64,000 bases of DNA from Marinoscillum sp. (lineage in GTDB: Bacteria; Bacteroidota; Bacteroidia; Cytophagales; Cyclobacteriaceae), in contig JAMWZA010000005.1 in the NCBI GenBank assembly GCA_024305105.1, positions 1 to 64,000 of the forward strand, in the 5' to 3' direction. How positions within the stretch are numbered: position 1 is the first letter of the stretch; each line of letters starts with the position of its first letter. The notes beneath the pieces are model-generated. The model worked only from the letters and a program-made list of their open reading frames with translations. It did not search any database and was not told where the DNA came from. Shown one piece after another: positions 40,769 to 52,044 of the stretch. Made by a program: the position numbers and the translations under genes.

Positions 40769-43700
40769 CTATCGCCTGATGACAATCAGGGAATTGAGGA
40801 CGGTTTCGTCTGCTTTTATGAATTGCATTTGATAAACCCCGGAATCCATGGATCGAATATCCATCTCCGGTTGCTCCAAAACTCCTCGTTTGATTTCCTT
40901 GCCAGAGACATCCGTTAGAATGTAAGAGGCACCAATCAAACGCTCATCCAAAAACAGAAGATCCTTTGCCGGGTTAGGATAAATGCGCAAATCATTCGGA
41001 TTGGTTCCCAGAACCAGTTCTCCTTCACTCGTCACATCATTGATGATGGATATAGTAAAGCTCTCGGTAATGCTCAACCCCTCTAAATCAGTAGCCGTAA
41101 TTGCTACTTCGAAAGAGGTCGATGCCTCAAAATCAAATTCTTTGGCAGACAAAAGCAGATCCCCTTCCACTACCGCATTTTCAGATGAGCTAATCGAATA
41201 CTGAATTTCATCATCTACATCATCATCACTACTACTAAGCACACCTATTTCTGTACCAACCGCTAGGTTTTCATCGATAGACTGCCCTGTCAATATTAAA
41301 TCGTACGGAGCTTCGTTTATATCATCAATTGGCACTTTGCCGGTTATTATCAGCCCTAAGGCGTTTGCCATCACTCTAAATCGAAGGGTATCTCCTATTT
41401 CTTCATAGTTAATTGTTTCGCCTTCAGCAATCTCTACGGCCACATCAGCAAATTGTGATTGAGTATTTAAGAATACCAGATCATTGTGATCATCTCCCTC
41501 ACCAGACACTAAGTCATAGGTAGATGTGACCTGGTTTCCATCCAATGTTGTATAGAGCCCTCCCAAAATTCTTTGGTCTCCTTGAGCATTCTCAGGCACT
41601 GACGACCAGAATAATCCAAAGCTTGCTTCATTCTCTGTAACATTCCCAAGGTTAAAGCTTCGATTAATCTGTGTGCTCAATCCGCCTGTATCAGTCGCTA
41701 CTATATGGAAGTTGATCAAATTACCTTCGGTTTCAAAGTCCAAAGGTCTGGCAATGAAAATACTATCATCTCTAATCTCAAACCCGTCGTAATCGGTCGT
41801 AAAGGATACGGTTTCCTTGCCTTCCGGATCGTCGACCCTAATAGCAGACAAAAAGGTCCCAACAGCAGTGTTCTCACTAATTGAATTAAAATTACTGGCG
41901 AGCTGTAAGTTCGTTGGCGGCTCGTTGACATTAATTACCTCTATTTCCATTAATTCATTAGCGTAAACCGTTCCCAAACTTATAAAAGACTCAGTCCTGT
42001 AATCATCTTGAATTGACACTCTCAAAAAGAGAATATTGCTATCTAGATTTTCATAATTTAAGTTAAAGTTATTGTATACTTCTCCTGTAGATGTGATGAT
42101 GCTGAACAAGTCATTATCAAGTACTTCTCCATCATATGAGGCCTTGGAAAACTGGTAGGTTGACCTGGATTCTTCATCCTCATCCTCAAAAAGGATTTCA
42201 GCAAACCTCTCTTGAGTACCTGTGTACTCATTTACCTGATAACTAGTCAACTGAATATTATACGCCGGATCATTGCGATCATTTACATCAAACACAAAAA
42301 CACTATCCACACTGGCTCCGGCACTATCTGTCAATCGCAACCTAGCTGACACCCTCGGTTGGGACTCAAAATCTAAGGGTTGAGCAGGAATGAGGATGTG
42401 TTCAACAGAATCCACAATAAACAAAGAATTTAAGCTATCCCCTTCACCGTCTATTAGGGTCATCATCACCTGATCTCCTTCATCTTCATCGGTGACACTG
42501 AAGGTGTACGTATCGGTGGTATCATTTTCGTTGAACTCTAAAATTGAGTTAGCCTTAATCTCAGGTGGATCATTTCGATCCAATATTCTAATTGAGTAGG
42601 TAATAACCTTATTAGAGGAATTAGAAACGGTATCATCTACTGTTATCTGCACAGTTGTAACACCATTTGCGACACCATTGGTAGTAGACTCGTAATCAAA
42701 AACAAGAGAAGACACTAGAGTATCCTCCCTAAATTCAAATCTTTTGGGCCAATTAACAGTCATTCGATATCCTGCTTCCGCATCTTCATCTTCCCAGGTG
42801 ATCACACCGACAGGCGTACCGACAGGTGAATTCTCTGGAATGGTATCTCCGGAAATTTGAATGTTCTGAATAGGGTCATTGGCATCTGTGAGTTTAACGA
42901 CCATCGGAAGGTAGACTGTGTCTGGATAACCGGAATCATGCACACCTACTGTCAAATGGAATACTGAATCAACCTCATAGTTTATAGTGGAATCATTGCT
43001 GCTGTATAGGCTACTAGAGCTCAAATAAAACAAGGAATTGTCTACTGAGTCGACTTCAGGAAGAAAATAGTTATTCCCAGTATAAAAGGAGTAGTAGTCT
43101 GGGTCGGCACTTCTCACCACACCAAGATACTGCTGCCCTCCACCAGGAGAAGTGTCTTCGCTAACTGTGAGCGTATCAACTGAAAGCGGAAGCTCATTAA
43201 CGTTGAATAATGTAAACCCTCCAATGCTACTTTCATAACTTAGCCCACCTGCATCTGTTGCTGATAGCTTGAAATAGATACTGTAAGAGCTCTGCGAAAC
43301 ATTGTTTGATAGCACTTCAAAATCTAGCGGCTTTGCTACTCGCACTGAATCATCATCACTCACGTAATAGTAGATTTCGCTCAAGCTGTCTGCCGGAGTA
43401 AACGTAAACTCCGTATCCGAAGCATCCGGATCTGAAGCGGAAACATAGCCAATGGCTGTACCTACCGGGTCACTTTCATAAATAAAACCTGCGGATGTAA
43501 ACGATATATTCGTTGGACTCTCATTGACATCCTGTATACCAATGGTGAATTTTCTAACCACCTTATCACCATATGGATCGGTGTATGTGATATCACCAAG
43601 ATTATAGGTTTCATAGGATTCAAAATTAATTGGAGAGTCAAGAAATAAAGAATCGTTAGAAATAGAGAAAGCGCCGCTTGACTCGGCATAATTAGGCGTT

Positions 43701-46700
43701 ACTCCAGCAGTCTCAGGGATGATTTTGGAGACGAACCCTGTATAGTTTTCGGAAACTGTATCGAACTCAAGCGCAAATCCTTCTGGTCCTGTTCTTATCA
43801 CTGATTTTGAGAGATCATTATTCTTTAAGTTGAGTAGCGTGTCATTATCTACCTGTAAATGACCATAATAATTGGTACTGGTTGGATAGCTTAACAATTC
43901 ATTGAAGTCGACATCTAAAACAACATTCTCTCCAGTTGTAGTTCTAGATAGGTAGATTTTATTGTCTCCCACGTTAAAGTTTGTCAGGTTAGAAAAGGAT
44001 GGTTGGTATAGCGTATCAGCAGTACCAGCGAGATCTAACCGAACAATTTCTTCTTTTCCCGTACTATTATCTCTGTTATGCATATAGAGATAATCATGAA
44101 TACGGTGGAACCCATTTAAAAATCGATAGTTACCTGATTTAGCATACTTCCGAGAAAAAATCGAATTCCCATTGTGATCCAGTTTAAGCAAAAAGACTTC
44201 ATCTACTCCAATGACGGAAGTGCTCAAATTATCACTATTTACCGACAAACTGCCACTGAAATACCCAGCGACATATACACTGTCATCATCTGCAATAAGC
44301 TCATTGGCATTGATCCAACTACTTCCGGACACCTCCTTCACCCAAATCACATTCCCATCAGTATCTAATTTAAATATCAAGGATGAATTAGCACTCGAGG
44401 AGTTTGTGAAGCTATCTCCCCCGATAGTTACGCTTCCACTTCTTAATAGTGCGGCGACATATATATTGCCTTCAGAAGTAAATACCACATCTGCAATTCG
44501 GGCAGGACCATATTCGCGTGTCCAAAGGGTATCCGTTGAATTGAATTTAACTAAATAATCATCTCCATCGGTGTAGCTACCTTCATCCCAAACTAGATAA
44601 TTACCTAATTCATCAGAAGCAATATTATCTACATATTGGTCACCAGCCACTGCCAGAACTTGTGCCGAATTCACCTTGATATCGTCACTGTAATCATACG
44701 CTACAATAACTATATCACTAGATCCGGTTGACCTCAAGGTATCTTCACCGAAAACCAACTCACCAGACAATGAACCTGCTGCAGTAACAACATTATTCAT
44801 CTGAGTACCCAAAGTATTTAGGCTCAAAGATCCACCGGGGTTTCCTATTGAAATGGCTTGTTGTTCGACACCAAACTCACTTAGATTCATCAAAAAGATA
44901 TCATCTCCATAAAATGCATCAAAGGTTTCTCCTCCAAAATCAAATGAACCGCTGAACTCCCCGTAACAAGACAGGATATTGCCGTCAAAAGCAATCATAC
45001 TATAATCTAGGACATCTGCAATTTCCCATATAAGGTTTCCCGATGATCCATATTTATATACTTTCTCTTCACCAGTAGTTCTTGATTCTCCAATTACATA
45101 AAGATTATCCTGTGCATCAACCTCACCCCAGACATGGCGGTGAGGATAGGTAACATGTCGGAGTTCGGATCCATCCGATTGATAAGAAATCGTATAGCTA
45201 TAATCATTGGTAGTGAAGGATCCTGCATTATTAGTAATTGTGTAAGTAGTCCCTGTTGGTCTGCTATTATAACCTAATAGGCTAATTGTTCCATTTGCTC
45301 CAAACTTTAAACCAGTAGGATACACATTACCTGCATCGGAAATGCCAACTACATCAGACCAATCTAGACTTAGGTCATGATTAAAAGCAAAAAGGAATGC
45401 GTTATTTTGGCTAGATCTCTCACTAACGGTAGTAGAACCTATGACTATATCTCCAGAACTAGATGTTGTGACATAAATATGGTCATCATCCACAATTACA
45501 CCCGTCGGAGTTTTATCACCTACAGCTATTTGAAAAAGTTCATTCGCTGATAAATCATACGCAACAATTTCTCCTTGCTGAGAAACATAAATGGTATCAT
45601 TATGAATAGTTTCAATGCGATAATTACAGCAACTAGGAAATGGCAATGTGTCTACTGCAGTCCCTTCTGCTGGATTGTACTTTCGAAGCTCTGTCCCAAA
45701 GCCTCCCGAAGCAACATAAAGTGTATCCTTGTAAACTTGAAGATCATAAACCTCATCCACATTTATAGCCCATCGAAAAGCCATCGAGGCACTGAAACTG
45801 GCAATAAATTTACCCTTACCCAATTTTTTTTCTCCTATCTCAGTGGAATCTCCGGCTACAGATCCAGCAAAATACCTGTTGCCATTGCTATCTAAAGTTA
45901 ATGAATGATAAGTCACTTCGTCATTTCCTCCATACTGAACCAATCCAGTGCTTTTTTTCGCCAATTCAGTCGAAACAATATTATTCTGAACAGAAAGTGC
46001 AAGTGAAGCTTGAAAAGTCTCCCCAGACTGATCATCCGTCTGCACATTAATTGTTGCACTCGTCTGTGTTTCAAAATCGAATGGCTCGTCTAAATAAAGC
46101 TTATCACCTGTGATAGAAAACTTCTCATTATCATTATCACCTGTATCACTCACGAGTGTGTATAGAAAACCATCAGGATGGTTATCTTCATCAATCGTGG
46201 TAAATGATCCAATTAAAGTTCCTGCATTATATGCTTCATTGATGATGGTATCAGACAAGCTAATTGAAGTTGGTTGTTCATTAACATTAGTCACTGCAAT
46301 GTTGAAATCAATTTCTTTGATCCCTCCTCTACTGTCTGAGGCTCTTAATTTCAACGTATAACTAGACTTAGTTTCAAAGTCAAAAACACCTTCGCTCACT
46401 AGTTCATTATCTGCTGTGAGTTGAAAGAAATTGTTATCCGCATGACCAGAAACAAATGATAAATCGTACGTTTCATCAGCATCTGGATCAGAAACAGTGA
46501 ACGACCCAATATAAGTACTGTCAGGGCTATTCTCCGCGATACTATTTCCGGGAGTCATATTTAATCCCTGCGGCAAATTATTTAAACTCATCTGCGATAG
46601 CCATGCCTCATCCAGACCAAAATCGGTGTTAAAAATTGTATCACCATCCAGGATGAATGATGTTCCTTGAAAAGACCCGACTGTCCAGAATTCCTCTAGT

Positions 46701-47983
46701 GAATTCGCAGCTATGGCATTGATAGATTCATCTCCCGACTGGTTTTTCCGTAAGCCTCTTACCGGATCACCAGAACTATTTAGTTCGAAAACGAAGAAAT
46801 CACTACTACTGGAACTGCCCGGATAGGACAATAATCCGATTTGTATACCCACGCCTTCTGTTTCTCCTGCTATGATTAGGTTTCCATTGTTTAATAAAAC
46901 CAACTCTTTTGCATCCTCAGGTGAACTAGAGCGGATCAATTTGTTCCATGACGTCACATTACTCTCGAACTTGACGAGTTGTATGTCTGGTTGAGTAGAT
47001 GCGTTGTTTCCGTAAAGAACTCCACGATGTTGTACCGCCACATACCAGGTGTTGCCATTTCCTACAATCTGTCTGGCATATACGTCTAAGCCGGTGCTAA
47101 AGGTCTGCCATGCATGAGGGCTTCCACTACTGCCATCAAAAGACATGGCAAGCCCTTCATAACCTCCTGAGGTATTGGAGCCGTTGACAAGGGTGTCATT
47201 TTCAACAAAAAGCGTATCACTACTAAACGCTCCTGCAATCAGGATAGAATCTTCTGGCGTTACAAATACATCGTAAATGCCGTCATCCAACTCGTTACCT
47301 ACACCACTCACCCAGTTGCCATTACCGTCAGCATCCAGGCTGGCTACAAATCCATCAAACTCACCTTTTGAGGTAATGTTATCAGTACCAACTGAAAACC
47401 CAGATCCTTGAAACCTACCTGCCATGATTAGGTTCCCCTGACTATCAATATCCAGACTATTCATCTCTACGGTATCGGAGCTTTCCAACACCGTCCCCCA
47501 TATAACATCTCCATTGATGTCATATTTGACTACAAAGGTGGCCATGTTGGCACTTTGACTTAGCGACTCCAAACCTACGTTTACTGTAGAGCCGGTGAAT
47601 GTTCCAGCTACTACAATGTTACCTTGTAAATCAAACAGCACCTGATCAACAGTGACTGCATCAGTCCCACTAGAATATATTAAATCAGATCGTTCATATA
47701 GAAATGTTCCTTCTTTATCAAAGACAAGTAAGGACCCGTTATTGGTCGCAGATACACTCTGACCTACACCATCTACCCGTAAGTTTTCTCCGGTATGATT
47801 CAGCACAATAGCTACAAGGGAATCATTCGCGGCTACATCATTTCCAACTTCAGATTCATCAGAAGTGTTGGGGAATGAATTAGTACTCCAGAAGCTCTCA
47901 GTCCCTGAAAAGGTGTATTGCTGCTGCGGATAGGCAGCTGACAGTGCTAAACTAGTGATGATTAAGGCGATAAATCGGTTCAT
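40769..47983 (-). CDS. Giant secreted protein: N-terminal beta-propeller-like repeats, multiple cadherin-type repeats, T9SS sorting domain
   Basis: Repeated LDSQGNLIMAGRF/VYVAGYFSGS-type blades; repeated NEPPTNLQL..N.ISENTAVGTFLSAIRVDDPE…PLDFETE cadherin-like units; C-term RIYPNPAKDLLFLDE…DSGVYQMQFIKADETVLNSLIVIRR. ATG at 47983 gives a signal peptide (MNRFIALIITSLALSAAYP). Confidence 0.88.
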   Translation of the reverse strand: MNRFIALIITSLALSAAYPQQQYTFSGTESFWSTNSFPNTSDESEVGNDVAANDSLVAIVLNHTGENLRVDGVGQSVSATNNGSLLVFDKEGTFLYERSDLIYSSGTDAVTVDQVLFDLQGNIVVAGTFTGSTVNVGLESLSQSANMATFVVKYDINGDVIWGTVLESSDTVEMNSLDIDSQGNLIMAGRFQGSGFSVGTDNITSKGEFDGFVASLDADGNGNWVSGVGNELDDGIYDVFVTPEDSILIAGAFSSDTLFVENDTLVNGSNTSGGYEGLAMSFDGSSGSPHAWQTFSTGLDVYARQIVGNGNTWYVAVQHRGVLYGNNASTQPDIQLVKFESNVTSWNKLIRSSSPEDAKELVLLNNGNLIIAGETEGVGIQIGLLSYPGSSSSSDFFVFELNSSGDPVRGLRKNQSGDESINAIAANSLEEFWTVGSFQGTSFILDGDTIFNTDFGLDEAWLSQMSLNNLPQGLNMTPGNSIAENSPDSTYIGSFTVSDPDADETYDLSFVSGHADNNFFQLTADNELVSEGVFDFETKSSYTLKLRASDSRGGIKEIDFNIAVTNVNEQPTSISLSDTIINEAYNAGTLIGSFTTIDEDNHPDGFLYTLVSDTGDNDNEKFSITGDKLYLDEPFDFETQTSATINVQTDDQSGETFQASLALSVQNNIVSTELAKKSTGLVQYGGNDEVTYHSLTLDSNGNRYFAGSVAGDSTEIGEKKLGKGKFIASFSASMAFRWAINVDEVYDLQVYKDTLYVASGGFGTELRKYNPAEGTAVDTLPFPSCCNYRIETIHNDTIYVSQQGEIVAYDLSANELFQIAVGDKTPTGVIVDDDHIYVTTSSSGDIVIGSTTVSERSSQNNAFLFAFNHDLSLDWSDVVGISDAGNVYPTGLKFGANGTISLLGYNSRPTGTTYTITNNAGSFTTNDYSYTISYQSDGSELRHVTYPHRHVWGEVDAQDNLYVIGESRTTGEEKVYKYGSSGNLIWEIADVLDYSMIAFDGNILSCYGEFSGSFDFGGETFDAFYGDDIFLMNLSEFGVEQQAISIGNPGGSLSLNTLGTQMNNVVTAAGSLSGELVFGEDTLRSTGSSDIVIVAYDYSDDIKVNSAQVLAVAGDQYVDNIASDELGNYLVWDEGSYTDGDDYLVKFNSTDTLWTREYGPARIADVVFTSEGNIYVAALLRSGSVTIGGDSFTNSSSANSSLIFKLDTDGNVIWVKEVSGSSWINANELIADDDSVYVAGYFSGSLSVNSDNLSTSVIGVDEVFLLKLDHNGNSIFSRKYAKSGNYRFLNGFHRIHDYLYMHNRDNSTGKEEIVRLDLAGTADTLYQPSFSNLTNFNVGDNKIYLSRTTTGENVVLDVDFNELLSYPTSTNYYGHLQVDNDTLLNLKNNDLSKSVIRTGPEGFALEFDTVSENYTGFVSKIIPETAGVTPNYAESSGAFSISNDSLFLDSPINFESYETYNLGDITYTDPYGDKVVRKFTIGIQDVNESPTNISFTSAGFIYESDPVGTAIGYVSASDPDASDTEFTFTPADSLSEIYYYVSDDDSVRVAKPLDFEVLSNNVSQSSYSIYFKLSATDAGGLSYESSIGGFTLFNVNELPLSVDTLTVSEDTSPGGGQQYLGVVRSADPDYYSFYTGNNYFLPEVDSVDNSLFYLSSSSLYSSNDSTINYEVDSVFHLTVGVHDSGYPDTVYLPMVVKLTDANDPIQNIQISGDTIPENSPVGTPVGVITWEDEDAEAGYRMTVNWPKRFEFREDTLVSSLVFDYESTTNGVANGVTTVQITVDDTVSNSSNKVITYSIRILDRNDPPEIKANSILEFNENDTTDTYTFSVTDEDEGDQVMMTLIDGEGDSLNSLFIVDSVEHILIPAQPLDFESQPRVSARLRLTDSAGASVDSVFVFDVNDRNDPAYNIQLTSYQVNEYTGTQERFAEILFEDEDEESRSTYQFSKASYDGEVLDNDLFSIITSTGEVYNNFNLNYENLDSNILFLRVSIQDDYRTESFISLGTVYANELMEIEVINVNEPPTNLQLASNFNSISENTAVGTFLSAIRVDDPEGKETVSFTTDYDGFEIRDDSIFIARPLDFETEGNLINFHIVATDTGGLSTQINRSFNLGNVTENEASFGLFWSSVPENAQGDQRILGGLYTTLDGNQVTSTYDLVSGEGDDHNDLVFLNTQSQFADVAVEIAEGETINYEEIGDTLRFRVMANALGLIITGKVPIDDINEAPYDLILTGQSIDENLAVGTEIGVLSSSDDDVDDEIQYSISSSENAVVEGDLLLSAKEFDFEASTSFEVAITATDLEGLSITESFTISIINDVTSEGELVLGTNPNDLRIYPNPAKDLLFLDERLIGASYILTDVSGKEIKRGVLEQPEMDIRSMDSGVYQMQFIKADETVLNSLIVIRR

Positions 47984-48305
47984 AGCGGATGTGTTTTGTG
48001 GTTTTAAGGCTGATAGAATATGAGAGTAGATCATCAGACTACCTTATACAGATAGATTTTTTATCATGTATGAGTTTTTATACTTCAATGATAAGAATCC
48101 TGAAGTGCTGACTTGGTAGGATTTAACCTGAAATTTTATAAACGACCGATTTACTTTGTAAAGGACAAAATACTTTGTCCTATGCCTGTCCCATCCTATT
48201 TCTACGTTGATCATAGGCCATTAGCTCATGGTGTAACGCTACCCTGACTATTCATCTTTCCGTAGATCGTTTTATCTTGAAATCGGGTTGGACCACTAAA
48301 AAAAA

Positions 48306-50174
48306 ATGATCATCCGGACTTTCACCATATTGAGTTTATTGCTGACTTGCCTTTCTGAATGCCAGGCGTACAGACATTCTGTGGATATTAGCCAGTCGGA
48401 CTCTTCACGCCTTTTGGATTCTTCTGCATACTACGGCTTTTCCTTAATGGACACCACGCAGCTTTGGTGGGCGCAACGTGCCGATATAACTGTAGAGAAA
48501 AGAGCTTCATTTACCTTTTTCCTGGAAAACAACTCTAAAAAAGAAATCACTAAAGTCTTACACTTTGGCAATCGATACATGATCCCAGACTCGGTTGTTA
48601 CTTCTATTAGCACTGATCCAGTGTATAGTCCAAACAACGTCCATCAGTGGTCAAAAAATGAAATCTCAAATGAGCTGTTAATTCATCTTCCTCCACTTCA
48701 GGCGATTGTTCTGAGCATGTCTTTTAGTGAGCTGGATCGGCAAAATCCAGATAAAATAAACTTCTATTTGGTAGAGCCAGAAGCCAGAACATCTGACACT
48801 CGAAAAGTTTATGACGGCATGCTTGTGCTTGGAAGCATCCTATCATTTTTGTGTCTTTTCAATACCATCCTGTTTCTGATGACCAGGTGGCGAGTTTATC
48901 TGCGGTACGCTCTATACATATTAAGCGCTTTTATTTACCTGCTGTACTTTCATGGCTACCTTCAGCAGCTTTTTCCTATGGTTGCTAACTTTTCGATCAA
49001 CACCCTATCTGTACTTTCCATAGTAGTCAGCATCCTCTACTTGTGGTTTTTGATTGATTTTGGAGATTTCAAAGAATTTTCTCCCAAAGCACACAAAGCT
49101 TTACTCTTCGCTTTTAGGTTAAAACTGGTACAAATTATTTTTGAAAGTTTTTGTCAACAGGTAGGTCTGTATTTTATCCATCTGACCTGGTACAAAACAG
49201 CTTTTTTATCACTGGAATTAGTCCTAACAGCGGGAATCATTTACTATATAGTCAAAAGCAATAACGCCAGAAGTCTCATTATCATCACTGCGTCTTTTCT
49301 ATTATTTGCCGGATCAGTCCTTTCACAATTGGACACGGGACAAAGCTACTTTCTGGAAATCGGCATCATTGCCGAGTTAGTGACCTTCTCTGCCGGACTT
49401 GGCTACATCACCAAACAGTACTTTGAGGAAAAAAACGCCAACCAGCTACTCTACATCAAAGAGGTGGAACGTAATGAAAAAATCCTACGAGAGACCGGCA
49501 AGCAACTGGAAGAGAAAGTTAAGGCCAGAACTAGCGAACTAGAGTTGGAAAAAGAAAAAGTAGAGAGTAAAAATGCACAAAACGAACTGTTGCTGAAGGA
49601 AATCCATCATCGGGTAAAAAACAACTTACAAATGATCACAAGTCTAATCAATATGCAGGAACGTAGATCAAAAAACGCACTAGTAAAATCCAAGCTCAGC
49701 AATATCAAAAACAAAATTTCATCGATTTCTCTGATCCATGAACATTTGTACTCATCCAGCGACTTTTCCAATATTGTTCTCGCAGATTATGTAAACGACT
49801 TGCTCAACATGCTGGTCAGTCCGTTCCAAGAACAGAACACCCTGGACGTTCAAACACAGGTAGATAATCACCGGATCCAATTGGAGGGCGCTTTACCAAT
49901 AGGGCTAATCGTAAGCGAGCTAGTAACCAACAGTTTAAAATACGCCTTTCACGATAAATCTGATCCCAGTCTCTCGGTCATCATCCAGGTTTGCGAAAAT
50001 GACTTTCACATCATCGTCTCTGACAATGGTCCTGGCTGGAACTTTACCGAATCAGATGGATTGGGCTATACCATCGTTCGCTCCATCCTCCACAGCTATG
50101 ATGGATCTTTGAGTCATCAAATCTCAGCAGAAGAATTTGCAGTCCATCTAAAGTTTACCATCGCCAACAACTAA
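48306..50174 (+). CDS. 7TM (7TMR-DISM-like) sensor histidine kinase, HisKA_2/HATPase type
   Basis: Exported N-terminal domain, about 7 hydrophobic segments, EIHHRVKNNLQMITSLINMQERR, SELVTNSLKYAF, VSDNGPGW. Confidence 0.88.
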   Translation: MIIRTFTILSLLLTCLSECQAYRHSVDISQSDSSRLLDSSAYYGFSLMDTTQLWWAQRADITVEKRASFTFFLENNSKKEITKVLHFGNRYMIPDSVVTSISTDPVYSPNNVHQWSKNEISNELLIHLPPLQAIVLSMSFSELDRQNPDKINFYLVEPEARTSDTRKVYDGMLVLGSILSFLCLFNTILFLMTRWRVYLRYALYILSAFIYLLYFHGYLQQLFPMVANFSINTLSVLSIVVSILYLWFLIDFGDFKEFSPKAHKALLFAFRLKLVQIIFESFCQQVGLYFIHLTWYKTAFLSLELVLTAGIIYYIVKSNNARSLIIITASFLLFAGSVLSQLDTGQSYFLEIGIIAELVTFSAGLGYITKQYFEEKNANQLLYIKEVERNEKILRETGKQLEEKVKARTSELELEKEKVESKNAQNELLLKEIHHRVKNNLQMITSLINMQERRSKNALVKSKLSNIKNKISSISLIHEHLYSSSDFSNIVLADYVNDLLNMLVSPFQEQNTLDVQTQVDNHRIQLEGALPIGLIVSELVTNSLKYAFHDKSDPSLSVIIQVCENDFHIIVSDNGPGWNFTESDGLGYTIVRSILHSYDGSLSHQISAEEFAVHLKFTIANN

Positions 50175-50324
50175 TTGGTTCTTGTTGATTTCCAAAAGGA
50201 TCCAATTCGCTAGTCCATCTACCCAGATCACCAGTGCAATAAGCGCAATGTATAAATAGCCGCTTCTGAAATAAATTCATTATATTATATTGATTTTCAC
50301 TAGCCACATTGCCAGCCAAACCAC

Positions 50325-51038
50325 ATGAAAGTACGGGTACTTGTAGTAGAAGATGATCCAATCATTAGCCAGGACCTCAAAGAGATATTAATCAGCAATG
50401 GCTTTGAAGTGATTGGGTTAGCGCCTAATTACCAGAAAGCACTGGACCTTTATCTGACGCATAGACCGCACGTACTCCTGGTAGATATAAAGCTCGCAGG
50501 CCCCAGAGATGGAATAGAACTGGTAAAGGAAATCAAAAAAAGGAAGGACAGTGTGTTCCCAGTCATTTACCTGACTGCCAACTCCGACCCGAAGACCGTT
50601 TCCAGAGCGTTTGACACCAACCCTTCTTCTTTTCTAACCAAACCCTTCAGCGAAAAGAACCTCATCGTCTCCATACAGCTGGCCCTGAATAAACACAATA
50701 AATGGAAAAACAACGATCAGCTGGAAAGCGATCTGTTTATAAAAGTAAAGGATGGCTACATGCGGATGAAGCCTTCAGAAATCATGTACTTGAAAGCTGA
50801 TGGAAGTTACTGCCGCATTGTGTCAGACAAAGGGTCGTACCTCATTTCGCACAACCTTAGTGCCTGCATGGAAAATCTAAGTCAAACCAGCCTCCAACGC
50901 GTTCATCGCTCCTATGTCATCAATACCAATCGCATCTCCAAAATAGATGGGAACACAGTACACATCGGGGAGGATCAGCTGCCCATTGGAAGAAATTATA
51001 AGTCAGATCTGTTCGAAAAAATCCACCAGATAAAATAA
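50325..51038 (+). CDS. LytTR-family response regulator
   Basis: VLVVEDDPIISQDLKEIL…HVLLVDIKLAGPRDGIEL…VIYLTANSD…; C-term IMYLKADGSYCRIVSDKG…LQRVHRSYVINTNRISKI. Confidence 0.93.
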   Translation: MKVRVLVVEDDPIISQDLKEILISNGFEVIGLAPNYQKALDLYLTHRPHVLLVDIKLAGPRDGIELVKEIKKRKDSVFPVIYLTANSDPKTVSRAFDTNPSSFLTKPFSEKNLIVSIQLALNKHNKWKNNDQLESDLFIKVKDGYMRMKPSEIMYLKADGSYCRIVSDKGSYLISHNLSACMENLSQTSLQRVHRSYVINTNRISKIDGNTVHIGEDQLPIGRNYKSDLFEKIHQIK

Positions 51039-51222
51039 TCTATCGATTCTCTGATATAACCTTACTTACCTTTTTATCAATCCGTACATGTGACCTGCTG
51101 ATTAAGTCCTTAATCGCCAAATCTTAGTAAGTGACATTAATGTTATTCCATTGATTACAATGACTTAACAGCTTCGAAGCTAGATCGCGGCATCTTTGCC
51201 TCACAGCTAATAAGAAATAGAT

Positions 51223-51627
51223 ATGGATCAACTAACTAAGCTACATTACGGCCAAAACACCGCTTCCAATCAATTGACCTTCTTGTCTATTTCACAAATG
51301 AGTCAATACGAGATTATTTATCGCCCACTAATTGATGAATTTAAACGGCAGCTGTTAGCTTCCAAACAAGGAGAGCTAAGGATACAACTCAAAAAACTGG
51401 ATATTCTCGCACTAAAATCATTATTCAGCCTATTCAGGTTCCTGCGGAATCAGAAAAAGCTGGGTGCGACGGTAAAGGTCTACTGGCACGTAGAAATCGA
51501 TAACACCTACATGTTGGAAACTGCTATGGATTTCGCTCAACTGTATCAAATCGAGGTGGTCATTCCTCTCGCTCAATCCAATCGCTGGGTGCGCCTGCCG
51601 TCCTCATCCACTACCGACGAGAGGTAG
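51223..51627 (+). CDS. Small cytosolic protein, possibly SiaC/DUF1987-like
   Basis: ISQMSQYEIIYRPLIDEFKRQL…LRIQLKKLDILALKSLFSLFRFLR…VKVYWHVEIDNTYMLETAMDFAQLY resembles the SiaC layout (position, beta-strand, helix, VxVxWxxExD). Confidence 0.4.
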   Translation: MDQLTKLHYGQNTASNQLTFLSISQMSQYEIIYRPLIDEFKRQLLASKQGELRIQLKKLDILALKSLFSLFRFLRNQKKLGATVKVYWHVEIDNTYMLETAMDFAQLYQIEVVIPLAQSNRWVRLPSSSTTDER

Positions 51628-52044
51628 CGGATTAGTGGATTCCACTGCGCATGTGCTCTGAAGAAAAGGTGTCCGTGTTTGTTTCACTCGTGGTGTTTGA
51701 CACAATTTTGATTCCTACACTATATAAATTAAGAGCGTTAAGTCTATTTGGCCCTGCTACTTCAAACCGTCTCGGCATAGTCTACTTAAAATGATCCACT
51801 AACGTATATTAAATTAGTCCGGGTTTAGGCCAAATAAAGACCGTTCTGGATTCCCTTGGGACTCGCAAAATGTTGCAGAGTCAGAGCTAGTATAAATCAA
51901 TTATACATTTGCTGAATAAATAGGACACCTATACGTTATTGGCAAGTAATACCCTTTTTTTATATCTTAACACGATCAAAAATGTAAATAGAGGATAAAA
52001 CACCTGTAATTTATTATCTCTCAAAAACCGAACTTATTCTAACA

